A stretch of DNA of 64,000 bases from contig OZ004585.1 of assembly GCA_963924555.1 (NCBI GenBank), positions 5,221,488 through 5,285,487 of the forward strand, in the 5' to 3' direction. Positions 11,901-19,612 of this stretch are shown one piece after another; positions within the stretch are counted from its first letter, which is position 1, and each line of letters begins with the position of its first letter. The stretch is from Crambe crambe. Its lineage: Eukaryota > Porifera > Demospongiae > Poecilosclerida > Crambeidae. Below the pieces are notes generated by a model. That model had not been told where the DNA came from. It did no database searches and worked only from the letters and a program-made list of their open reading frames with translations. A program made the position numbers and the translations under genes.

Positions 11901-14900
11901 ACTAGAGCACTTAAGACTACTTTACTTTTATACACTTTGAGGTTGCTACTGACTGCTGAAACCTGGCCATTTTCAGCCATTTTTGACCTCTCGTATTTCT
12001 GAGGAAAAAGCAGCATTCGAGTTGATAGAGTGATCGAAGAGAAGAACTTGTGTTACTTGCTATCAAGAAATGGAGGACCTGTTATACTTTGCATCAGGTT
12101 GTCCAGTTGACTGAAGTGGGCATCATCGAGAATTTTCACTCTCGTTACAAGTATAATACTATTGGGTAAGCTCACTAGCTACAGTATAACTTAAGTATGA
12201 GACATTTTTCATGTAAGAACAAAAATAGATTATTATTTACTTGAATATGAATACGAATATTTAGAGCGATAGACTTTACGGTACAAAACACGTTTCACAC
12301 TTAGCTTAGCTAGCAGTTTGTTCATTCACTTCTTGTGTTTTTGTTGGAGTTTAACCAAATGTCCCTTTGAAAATACTTTAAACCAAAGGTGGGCTTCCTG
12401 ATCCGAAGGGGTAACTATCTAAGAACATGTTGTCTTCCATACATGTTATAGCTAATGTTTCCTGTTGCTAGATAGATTACAATTACTTTTTTGGTACTCC
12501 TGAAGTTTGTGTGGATATTGGAAAATATGCATGCCAGCATAGCACACCAGCAGCTAGTACTTCTCAAGAGAGTTTGCTACAGAGATTAGCCAATCTTCTG
12601 TGCAATCGTGCATATAGAGTGCATGAAGGAGAAACAACAGACAGATTCTTCTTCTGATGAGGTTGTGGTCGATCATTTCTGCTTGGAGAGCACCTTGATA
12701 AGCAGGTACATTTGTACCTATCAAAGGTCAAGGATCAAGGAGGAGTCCATACACTTTTGTAGCTGCGATGGTCCCTCACACAACTGGAGAACTCGTGGTC
12801 GTGCTAAATCTAGCTAGCCAGCTGGCATGCATGACGCACTATTTATTTTGCACACTTTCAGATTCTATCGAATTAAATAGCTACCGTCATTGGTATCTTT
12901 ATGAGGAAATTGTATAATATAATTCCCGTCAATATGTCCGGCTATATGGTACTACCAGTTTAATAAGGGAAAAAGCATTTCGTGAAATGAAAAAAGATGT
13001 AGGGATGACCACTGCTCAAAAAAGTAAGGAAACAAGAAGGATGGAAATGGGATCAATCTTTGTTCTGTATATCCAGCCAACAATCCCTACATATACGTAC
13101 ATTACTACACTATAATCTGAAGCTACCCGACGTATATGTAGGGATTGTGGGCTGGATATACAGAACAAAGATTGATCCCATTTCCATCCTTCTTGTTTCC
13201 TTACTTTTTTGAGCAGTGGTCATCCCTACATCTTTTTTCATTTCACGAAATGCTTTTTCCCTTACTTGTTCCTGGTCTTTTTTTCCTCTCTTTTATGGTT
13301 TTAGCTATGTATAAGAGTTCATTCTTCTATGCAGGGACAGATGAAAGAAGAATAGCACAGCAGCCCAATCATATTTATCAGGAGTCAAGGTGTTGTGTTA
13401 TTGTTGAGCTATACTTGGAGGTCGAAGATGCTGAAATAGAGTCTACCGTGGTGAATCTAAATCCCCGAGTCGATACAGTAGTCTATCATCATTATCTAGA
13501 GCTAGCTAGTTAGTTAGCTAGCTGAGACAGCTGAGTAATATTATAATTTCGAATAATTGGATATCAAATACATGCGCATGCGTATTATAGAAAAGATGGC
13601 TTCCTAATTGAATTAGTCAAGTGCTGTGCTCCGTAGTGTCTCCTTTTTCATCGACTCTTTCGAGGATCAACGAGTAGAAAAGATCGTAGTTCGTAGAATT
13701 TGGAGTGGATTTATCCAGAAATCATAGCTGTAGCTTGAGTGGTTCGAGAGATATGGTTGTCTAGGAAGAAGAATAATAATAGAGAAGAAGAAGAATCCAA
13801 CGATTTACCTGCTTGCCGTATTTCTGAAACGGTAAGCTCCCTGGTCCTGAAACTTGGTCTGCACATTGTAGTAGGCTCTAGTAGGCTGGATAATCATTCA
13901 CAGTAGCTTTTGTTAAGTCTAAGTGGGGGAACTAGAATTTCACTTTTGTATTAGTCTATAGGCGGCGCGCGCGGCCGTCCGGGTCATCACTACATAGAGA
14001 GTGCTACCGCACTCTCTGATTATATAATAATATTAGTGATAGTACTTGAGAAAAGGGGTCTTGTGGAGCAAGAATTCAAAACAGAGTTGATATCATTCTA
14101 AAGCTCTTAATCTGGAGATTTATATGATTCTTAAATCACCATTTTTTGTTCTGGAGTTATACTTAATTGAATTTTACATATCTCATGTACATTTTATATG
14201 TAGCTTGTAAACTTTACAAGCATTTAACAGCTTTTAATGTTTTGCTTGATAAGATCCCTTTTTCCCAAGTACTATCACTACATCAGTATACCCAACTTAT
14301 TGGGCAACCTGCCGAATATCTGTGATATATAATATAATATAGCTATACAGAGCTCATAAATTTTGGCAGTTTATTGAATTTAAAGATGAGGTAGTGTCTT
14401 ATTCTCTATGAAATAGGCTCTTACTGCCTGAATAGTCTGTGGGTAGGTGTCTTACTTGTCTTACTAGGTAAGAGACCTAGCCACACTACTAGAACATGAG
14501 ACTGAGCACCTGATTAAGGACTAAAGATCAAAGCATACTATGCATACCATATTTTCTAAACATTACCATTTTAACAATTAGCTACTATAGCATTTTGGGT
14601 CATCCTTATTTGTGGAGATTTTTCTTGTTGGAAATTATTAGCTACTTTTATCTTACTCATGAAAATACCTTACCATTAGATAATGATAAATTGAATTGTT
14701 GCATTAGCATTTCTCTTCCAGAGACACTAGGATTATCATATTCCACTGTAATGTTACATGTATATATTCCCACATCAGCTGATGGATTGAAGTTTAGGAC
14801 TATTAATTTCATGTCGTATTTACAGAGGGTAATATTTGATTCAATACAAGTCTGATGCTGTTGTACTCTGTACTTCTCAGTACTCTGACAGAGTTGGGTG

Positions 14901-16552
14901 GAGAAAGTTAGTCGATTAGAACAGAGGTACACTTCTTCACCATCCTTATAGACAGTTAGTTCTATGATTTTTTTGGTTCTATTACAAAATCCACCATCAA
15001 TAAACTTTACTCTGGTGTTTATTGATACATTTTCATTTGCTCTACCAATGATCTGCATGATTCTGGGACATACTTCAAATTCTCCAGGACATGATACAAA
15101 AAATGGCCTTCCTGCAGGATGATGTGGACACTAATACAATAGTGAAATTCCAGTTCCCCACTTGGACTTAACAATAGAAGTAACCTTCAAGGTTCTGAAG
15201 CATCTATATTCACCACACTACCTTCATCTATCTTACCATAATATGCCTAGCTTCATTCAAACACCTCAAAATGAAGTTGACTAGCTATAGGACCTTAGCT
15301 TAGGCATTCTCATTTTACATAGTAAAAGGTAAAAGGTCCTTCAACTGCTGACTCAAGAAAATCTGAATGAATCAAGTCATTTTATAATTTTGTCATTCTG
15401 TCCATATCTGCTGACTCAAGAAAACCTGATTGTAGCAATCAAATCATTTTGTTGATTTAGAAGAACTGTGCTGCTCACCTGCAGGTGAATAGCATGTGTT
15501 GTCTTCATGAGATCTCGATGGGTAAGTTTCAGTTGTACTCATCCCTTCTTGTCTATAGACTTTGACTTGTCATCTATATTATTAGCTATAACTTTCACCA
15601 AGACTCTATATTTAGAAACCTGGGGTTTAGTGACCCGAGTGCAGTGAGGGCACTACTAAGGGCTCAAGGATTATAATAATATAGATCTCGAGGAAGTGCT
15701 AAAGTTAGCTTGTAAGCTTTGTGCACAGAGATTCGAGCCAACGAGTTCATAATAAAATGGCCCGAGAGGAATGCCTTAAGAGAAGGTTTATACATGTGAC
15801 TCTCTGCTTCAGCAGAATTAGGAACCTATAAATATTGCTTGACTATAGACTAATAAATATTTTTCATTACTTGCTTCTTATGGGTATATAGCTAGATGGC
15901 CACTTCAAATGTATTAAATTTAATAAGGCATGCCAGGGATTGATACAGAGATCGTGAAAACCTGGGATTCCCCCCCCCCCCCCCCCCCCCCCCCCAAAAA
16001 AAAGAAAACCCCCCACCACTACCAAATTTATACAATGCGCCTATTTTCATTAAAATGTCTAAAATTTCACTTAGTAAGTTCAGGGCCTTCAATATGTATC
16101 ATACTACCGCACATTATGCATAGCTACTATGCTCCAACACACATTTGACACTCAGAATACACATGGTCCATACAATTACAATTTCCCCCTTCAAGCAAAA
16201 AATCCTGTATCAATTCCTGCATGCATTATGTTATTTCGAGCAATAAGACATTGTTCATACTAGCTATATAATTCTGCACATGCGACTGTATTACCTCGCA
16301 CGAACAAGCACAATGATGCTGGTTGTATAGTATTATTATCCACTCCACAATGGTAGGTGCCTTCTGCAAAACCATTAACCTCATGTATGGTCGACTCATT
16401 TCCATTTTGACGAAATGAATCATTCAGAGTTAAAGGTGCACCTAAACCATCCAGTGAGTCAATCCCATTCATGTATCTCCGTATGTACCAGGATGAAGAA
16501 GATGCATCAGGACCAGAGCACCGTGCTGATACTTGAATGTCAGAAAAGGGAT
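2127..16552 (-). CDS. Receptor tyrosine kinase A1 (Ig/EGF ectodomain), partial
   Basis: Minus-strand RTK gene; the kinase lies beyond the left edge and no signal-peptide exon was found. Exons in transcript order: 16295-16552, 14674-15111, 10246-10371, 9899-10021, 8981-9109, 8532-8660, 8279-8401, 7792-7923, 7268-7300, 6666-6995, 6302-6427, 4411-4548, 3806-3922, 3432-3560, 2793-2934, 2306-2349, 2127-2249. All have AG/GT borders and compatible phases, giving about 880 open codons. Order: Ig, Ig, six EGF, micro-exon, Ig, four EGF, TM, juxtamembrane. Several EGFs carry the calcium-binding D-x-N/D-E-C start. The last exon ends in LIGEG, the start of the kinase glycine loop, so the kinase should continue off-window. 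The role inferred from the family is a plasma-membrane receptor for an unknown ligand. No disabling change was seen in the part visible. Confidence 0.85.
3432..4548 (-). CDS. A1 EGF-like exons 8-10
   Basis: Three one-domain exons: 4411-4548, 3806-3922 and 3432-3560. Each starts after a split Asp codon (G|AT or G|AC), with six cysteines in EGF spacing and motifs such as [13 protein letters not shown] and [13 protein letters not shown]. The N-x-N-G-S/Y-F-x-C core supports calcium-binding EGF. All are phase 1-1. They are nearly identical to A2 32964-33101, 32368-32484 and 31994-32122; one visible change is NECENS in A1 versus NECDNS in A2. Confidence 0.85.
5946..6093. repeat. Foldback element, about 148 bp
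   Basis: Arms of about 45 bp: TTTATACTAGCTACTCTCAG on the left, and a near reverse complement ending GAGAGTAGCCAGCATAAA on the right, with the core GCTTGTTGGGTTTGAAATGT in both. It lies in the intron between EGF7 and EGF8 of A1 and is conserved at 34473-34620 in A2. Confidence 0.75.
6302..6427 (-). CDS. A1 EGF-like exon 7
   Basis: One EGF-like domain in a 126-bp, phase 1-1 exon, with the motif [14 protein letters not shown] and the closing GVDGITCTG. It lies between the third Ig domain and the membrane-proximal EGF set. The A2 counterpart is 34841-34966. Confidence 0.8.
6666..6995 (-). CDS. A1 third Ig-like domain
   Basis: 330-bp exon. Cysteines flank a [10 protein letters not shown] strand, consistent with an Ig fold, with Cys in AVLQCKTR and in GVTCKKENR. 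Several N-x-S/T glycosylation sites are present. The domain sits between EGF6 plus the micro-exon and EGF7. It is nearly identical to A2 35212-35541, with for example Thr versus Ser in LTTLGS/LTSLGS. Confidence 0.75.
7268..7300 (-). CDS. A1 33-bp micro-exon
   Basis: A 33-bp segment bordered by TTTTCAG and GTACAA splice sites. It is phase 1-1 and encodes [10 protein letters not shown], linking EGF6 to Ig3 in frame. Conserved without change at 35814-35846. Inferred from splice signals and phase; transcript evidence would be needed to prove it. Confidence 0.5.
7792..10371 (-). CDS. A1 EGF-like exons 1-6
   Basis: Six one-domain exons: 10246-10371, 9899-10021, 8981-9109, 8532-8660, 8279-8401, 7792-7923. 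Numbers 2, 3, 5 and 6 start with the calcium-binding D-I/L-D/N-E-C. Numbers 1 and 4 are a different EGF-like type with a close C-x-C pair ([15 protein letters not shown]). EGF1 of A1 keeps its first cysteine ([11 protein letters not shown]), which A2 has lost. All exons are symmetric phase 1-1. The role is likely a spacer or ligand-contact stalk. Confidence 0.85.
10643..10853. mobile_element. Foldback MITE family F1, copy with shortened left arm
   Basis: The right arm matches the full palindrome at 12962-13262 (GTAGGGATTGTTGGCTGG through TTTCATTTCACGG). The left arm keeps only its ends, AATAAGGGAAAAAACATTTC and TCCCTACATATACG, with the middle deleted. The same deletion is seen at 39198-39407, so it predates the 28-kb duplication. 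Confidence 0.75.
10643..11650 (+). repeat. About 1-kb repeat R1, first unit
   Basis: Begins with MITE F1 and continues through a GCGCATGCG word at about 11190, a GAAGAAGAAGAA stretch at about 11410, and a closing TACATAGAGAGAGCTACC hairpin. A diverged second unit is at 12962-14020. In copy 2 the units are 39198-40205 and 42290-44310. The orientation given is that of the GCGCATGCG-to-GAA order. Confidence 0.65.
12029..12657 (+). other. Two plus-strand coding-like open segments, unknown
   Basis: 12029-12165 follows an AG acceptor and is open for 45 codons ([18 protein letters not shown] start, FHSRYKYNT near the end), ending at a GTAAGC donor. 12472-12657 follows CCTGTTGCTAG and is open for 61 codons to TGA ([19 protein letters not shown] start). 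Both are kept in copy 2, where a 760-bp insert lies between them. The simple splice gives a phase mismatch, so the joining is unresolved. I do not recognise the product; it may be a decayed mobile-element gene or a gene nested in the intron. Confidence 0.3.
12962..13262. mobile_element. Foldback MITE family F1, near-perfect 300-bp palindrome
   Basis: The left end TAAGGGAAAAAGCATTTCGT and the right end are exact inverse copies over about 66 bp, and the arms continue with few mismatches to a loop near 13105-13120. The arms contain GTAGGGATGACCACTGCTC and CTGTATATCCAGCCAACAAT. There is no coding capacity. Other family copies: 10643-10853, 22996-23272, 30088-30230, 39198-39407, 42290-42605, 51247-51530. 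Confidence 0.85.
12962..14020 (+). repeat. About 1-kb repeat R1, second unit
   Basis: Diverged copy of 10643-11650 with the same order: MITE F1, GGTCGAAGATGC, GCGCATGCGTATTATA, the GAAGAAGAAGAATCC stretch, GGCGGCGCGCGCGGCC, and an end hairpin GAGAGTGCTACCGCACTCTC. Both units are in both 28-kb copies, so this duplication is the older one. Confidence 0.65.
14034..14283. repeat. Foldback repeat
   Basis: Arms TTAGTGATAGTACTTGAGAA and a matching TTCCCAAGTACTATCACTA enclose about 190 bp. Copy 2 has the same at about 44321-44572. Confidence 0.6.
14674..15111 (-). CDS. A1 second Ig-like domain
   Basis: 438-bp exon, phase 1-1. An Ig-type ending [11 protein letters not shown] follows a NFNPSADVG turn; extra cysteines ([12 protein letters not shown] near the start, QLCQSTEKY) suggest an added disulfide. 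It has N-x-T sites. About 34 residues after VKF differ at around ten positions from A2 although the flanks are nearly identical (see findings). Confidence 0.8.
15112..16294. other. A1 intron with about 1.1-kb extra sequence
   Basis: The A2 counterpart (45418-45579) is only 162 bp, so roughly 15170-16255 is extra DNA in copy 1, or was lost from copy 2. It contains a 26-base C run at 15970-15995 followed by A-rich DNA. No supported exon is seen. Confidence 0.6.
16295..16552 (-). CDS. A1 first Ig-like domain
   Basis: 258-bp phase 1-1 exon. Motifs [20 protein letters not shown] and [12 protein letters not shown] give the Ig Cys-Trp-Tyr-x-Cys pattern. Two codons shorter than A2 near the N end (FSDIQ versus FSVPVPQ). 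This is the most upstream exon recognised; an ATG in the same frame a few codons upstream would give a start without a signal peptide, so an unseen leader exon is likelier. Confidence 0.75.
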
Positions 16553-16726
16553 CTACAGCTAAAGATAGCATTTAGCTAAATTAGTTTTAAAATATCACAA
16601 TAGTTAGATAACGAGACTGAGGGATCTAAGTTATTTTTAGAACACTACTACAGTGATTCCTGCAACCGGATTGGTCAGTAGTTAGCGACCTACGTACATG
16701 AAACTAGGAGGTGACTACATATAGTC

Positions 16727-16998
16727 CATAGGTTCCAACTTTCTGAAATTAAAATTAGTGACATGCTACTGCACGCGTGAAAATTGTTGAAACCACGGCC
16801 GCTTCTGGTTAATCACACCCTCTTTATTAAGCAAGATAGCGAGTGTCTGTGGCTGCTTCCGTGGCAGACAATAGGCTTGTAGTTGAGTGTCTGTGGCTTC
16901 CGTGGCAGACAATGGCTTGTAGTAATTTCGTGTGTGGCACTTTGATGGAGTGAAATTACGTGGCTGCCATGGAGCTTTCGTGACAGTTGGAACCTATG
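16727..16998. mobile_element. 272-bp TIR element, copy 1 only
   Basis: Ends are CATAGGTTCCAACT and AGTTGGAACCTATG, perfect 14-bp inverted repeats, flanked by direct ATAGTC repeats (16721-16726, 16999-17004). Copy 2 has a single ATAGTC and no element at about 46030. An internal direct duplication contains GAGTGTCTGTGGCT. It is a non-autonomous DNA transposon; the superfamily is unclear. Confidence 0.8.
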
Positions 16999-17101
16999 AT
17001 AGTCTACTTCCTCTCAGGGCACATAGATACCTGTGGTGGCCACTATGTTGTTTTTCCTATAGCAACAATAATTATTATCAGCACTCATAAGAGTTTATTG
17101 T

Positions 17102-17270
17102 GTGGTGGACACTGAACAGACCCTTTACCAGACACACACATCATGCACTGTCATCATTTGCCCCTTTACCTATTCTTTGGGCACGTGTACCACTTTCATA
17201 CATTACTGGGCTCTGTCAGTTGTATTTTTTAATTAAAAATCATTATATTCATCAGTTCGTAGACACTACA
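17102..17270. mobile_element. 169-bp insertion, copy 1 only
   Basis: Extra DNA relative to copy 2, flanked by direct ATTGT repeats (17097-17101, 17271-17275). No clear terminal inverted repeat is seen. A short mobile element is the simplest reading. Confidence 0.45.
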
Positions 17271-17838
17271 ATTGTATGTTCTAATCTGTAATAGTTGTCT
17301 ACATTTGTAGCTAGTAGCTAGTGGGCTATGTGCTTGAAATAGTACGTAGAGTAGCTATACAAGAACAACCACTATAAAACAACAACCAACTGAGTACTAG
17401 CTACAAGAAAACTACTAGCTAGTTATGCTGTGGCCTTATTCCTACTTGTACCCAGAAATACAGTCATTTTCATGGGTGGCGGAAGCATTTTTTCAGTGGT
17501 CAGGCCAACAGAGGATCAGATACTACTTCACTCCTCGCATTGCACTGAAAGACCTTTCGCCAGACTAATCTGAGTGGAAAAAGAGCGCTCATTTTTCCAA
17601 ATTTTCTCTTAGGAAATCAGTTATGCCCACGATATCAGGGAGATTCAGAAAATGAACAGCTAGCTAGCTAGCCGCATGCGCGATTGACAACCACGCCCAC
17701 CTGATAGAAAATGTGGTCCAGCCAAAACCGGAGCAGCTGGACCGGTTCCACCGCCCATGATTTATTGATGGGCTAAGTCAGTAGAAGAGCTAGCTACTAG
17801 CTACTTTGGCTATTATAAACAGCATACTACTATTAGCA

Positions 17839-17988
17839 TGTGATAGCATGGTTAGCTGTAGTACGTATTTTGGGATTAATAGCACTTGTAATGCAGTAAA
17901 TAGCACAAGGCGAAGCTGAGTGCTATTACCCCTGCATTACTCGTGCTATTAATCCCAAATAGCTACCACCACTAACCATGCTATTACA
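17839..17988. repeat. Hairpin repeat
   Basis: Left arm TGATAGCATGGTTAGCTGTA then TTTGGGATTAATAGCAC; the right arm is its inverse with GTGCTATTAATCCCAAA and CTAACCATGCTATTACA. Copy 2 (about 47126-47262) has lost about 12 bp of the right arm. Confidence 0.65.
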
Positions 17989-18446
17989 TATAGCTACTAA
18001 CATGATCACTTATCCAGTACTATCTCTCTGTCAGTTACAATCTTAGCTTAGCTCCCATGAGTGGCAATAGTATGTGTGAGCCATTGAGTGGCAATTGTGT
18101 CTGTGGTGAAAGTATGGCTGAAATATCATCGGATAATGCATGGCTGGAAGAAAACACTCTCCATACTTGAGCAACAAGATATAAGACAGACACATTGAAA
18201 AATTAGATCCTGAAGTGGATGATCCATCCCAGGGGCGGATTTAGGCAGTCTTCTTCAGTGTTCTAGAAGACGGTCAATTATTTTGGATATTAGGTAAGTC
18301 AAAGTTCATTGTAAAGGCCCAGTGGGCATATAGAGTACAGAATTAAAAGTAAGAGTTCAGAATAGGTTAGCTAAAGAACACAGGTAGCTAACTGAACAGA
18401 GTTCAGTCAGAGTCAGTGACTAATGTATGGTATAACAAAACTAAAG

Positions 18447-18662
18447 TTAAAATAATTTAGCAAAGTGACACAGGTAGTCAAATAAGACAGAGTCAGAGTC
18501 TGAAACTGATGACAGTTCTTGCAAAAATTCATCCGAGGTAAAGTTGGCATCTACATGTGTAGTGATGACATGAGCGAGCAGGTGGTCCCTTTGAACACCG
18601 ACACTTTCACACACCGGGCACGCAGATGTAGCATGGGAAGGGAAAGCGATCACACGTACCAA
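18447..18662 (-). CDS. C2H2-finger-like open frame inside transposon
   Basis: 71 codons ending at TAA. CPVCESVGVQRDHLLAHVIT gives C-x2-C, then His spaced as in a C2H2 finger (H-x4-H seen in HVITTH), and a tail rich in Ser and Asp. It could be the last exon of a small transposon-borne or captured gene, with 18931-19137 upstream of it. Product unknown. Confidence 0.35.
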   Translation of the reverse strand: MVRVIAFPSHATSACPVCESVGVQRDHLLAHVITTHVDANFTSDEFLQELSSVSDSDSVLFDYLCHFAKLF

Positions 18663-18739
18663 GTTCTTCAGCCCATCAACACATCTCTCACCGCCATCCA
18701 GTGAGAGATGTGTTGAAAAGATCGTCAGCGCGTGCGCTG

Positions 18740-19361
18740 CTAGTCTGGCGTAGCGGCGACCCTTACCAACCCAAGGGAAGGAAAAGGATCTGGCGTGGGG
18801 ACATTAGCATCAACGATTTGTCACTTTGGAATTCCAGGAATGTTAATTTACAACAAGATTATCACGTGTGTGGTATAATCATAATTTTGCGCGCATCAAG
18901 AGCCTTGGTGGATGAAGTTGCTAAATATAACTAGATAGCTATATTAAAACTTTGACTAGATACCTCTAGTTTTTTCTTAACTTTGACAGACCTATTAAAG
19001 CATTTTCTACATATAAATCTATCATCTTCTTGGCCCTTGTCTCTTCCAAATTTCTTCAATACTTCCTCCCACAAAGAAAGAATGTCTGTGGAGTCAGATA
19101 TGATTCTTCTAGATCCCTTCTGCGTGAGCTCATACAATACTTATCTTCCATGTCTCTGCAATCGATCTTGAGCATTAAAAAGCTTAAGGCTGCACATTTA
19201 TTATTATACATCGTGTGTACGTCACAAAAATGCATCCATCAAGCGATCTGATTGGTGGCGTCAAAATCTTGACGTGAGACACAAGTCATTGATGCTAATG
19301 TCCTCAGACCCTTTTCCTTCCCTTGGGTTGGTAAGGGTCGCCGCTACGCCAGACTAGCGCG
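18740..19361. mobile_element. Inverted-repeat unit nested in hAT-like insertion
   Basis: Arms of about 80 bp. The left begins CTAGTCTGGCGTAGCGGCGA and the right is its inverse, both continuing through CCCTTACCAACCCAAGGGAA and GACATTAGCATCAA. A 59-bp hairpin with similar ends is at 53788-53846, so this is a repeat family. Confidence 0.7.
18931..19137 (-). CDS. Small zinc-knuckle-like open frame inside transposon
   Basis: Open frame with SLWEEVLKKFG followed by FICRKCFNRSVKVKKKLE, which resembles the second half of ZAD-like Cys4 domains of C2H2 proteins, and a good GTATCT donor after KKLE. The first cysteine pair may be in an upstream segment (about 19140-19195). Function unknown; it may pair with the finger segment at 18447-18662. 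Confidence 0.3.
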   Translation of the reverse strand: MYELTQKGSRRIISDSTDILSLWEEVLKKFGRDKGQEDDRFICRKCFNRSVKVKKKLEVSSQSFNIAI

Positions 19362-19612
19362 CTGCAGGCTTGTGCTTGTCTAAGCACTTAGCATTTGGTT
19401 AGTTTCAGCCAGTACAGTTTATAGCTAGCTACTAGAAGCTTAGCTAGCTACAGGCTACACTAATACAGCTGAAGCTGGACATCAAGTTTAATATTGTGAA
19501 GTGGGCGTGGCTAATCAAAAGGTGGGCGTGGCCACACACGCGCAAGTGACAGGTGGAAGACTATCAATTTCAAGGGCTAGATCCGCCCTGCCATCCTGCT
19601 CAGACCGCATAC

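Larger units (their letters stand above)
10372..14673. other. Large A1 intron with repeats and coding-like fragments
   Basis: No supported minus-strand exon lies between Ig2 and EGF1. The intron holds two roughly 1-kb copies of one repeat (10643-11650 and 12962-14020), a foldback at 14034-14283, and two plus-strand open segments described separately. The matching A2 intron is 38927-44979. Confidence 0.6.
18230..19590. mobile_element. hAT-like insertion with nested inverted repeat, copy 1 only
   Basis: Ends CAGGGGCGGAT and ATCCGCCCTG are flanked by CCATCC direct repeats (18224-18229, 19591-19596). Copy 2 keeps the empty site (GATCCATCCTGCTC at about 47768). CAGxGGCGGAT ends are common in hAT elements, though six matching flank bases is short of the usual eight. 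Inside is a second inverted-repeat unit, 18740-19361, plus two short zinc-finger-like open frames. Confidence 0.65.

Noticed and set aside
15892-16148. Proline-rich and glycine-rich open frames on both strands
   Set aside because: Produced only by the 26-base C run at 15970-15995.
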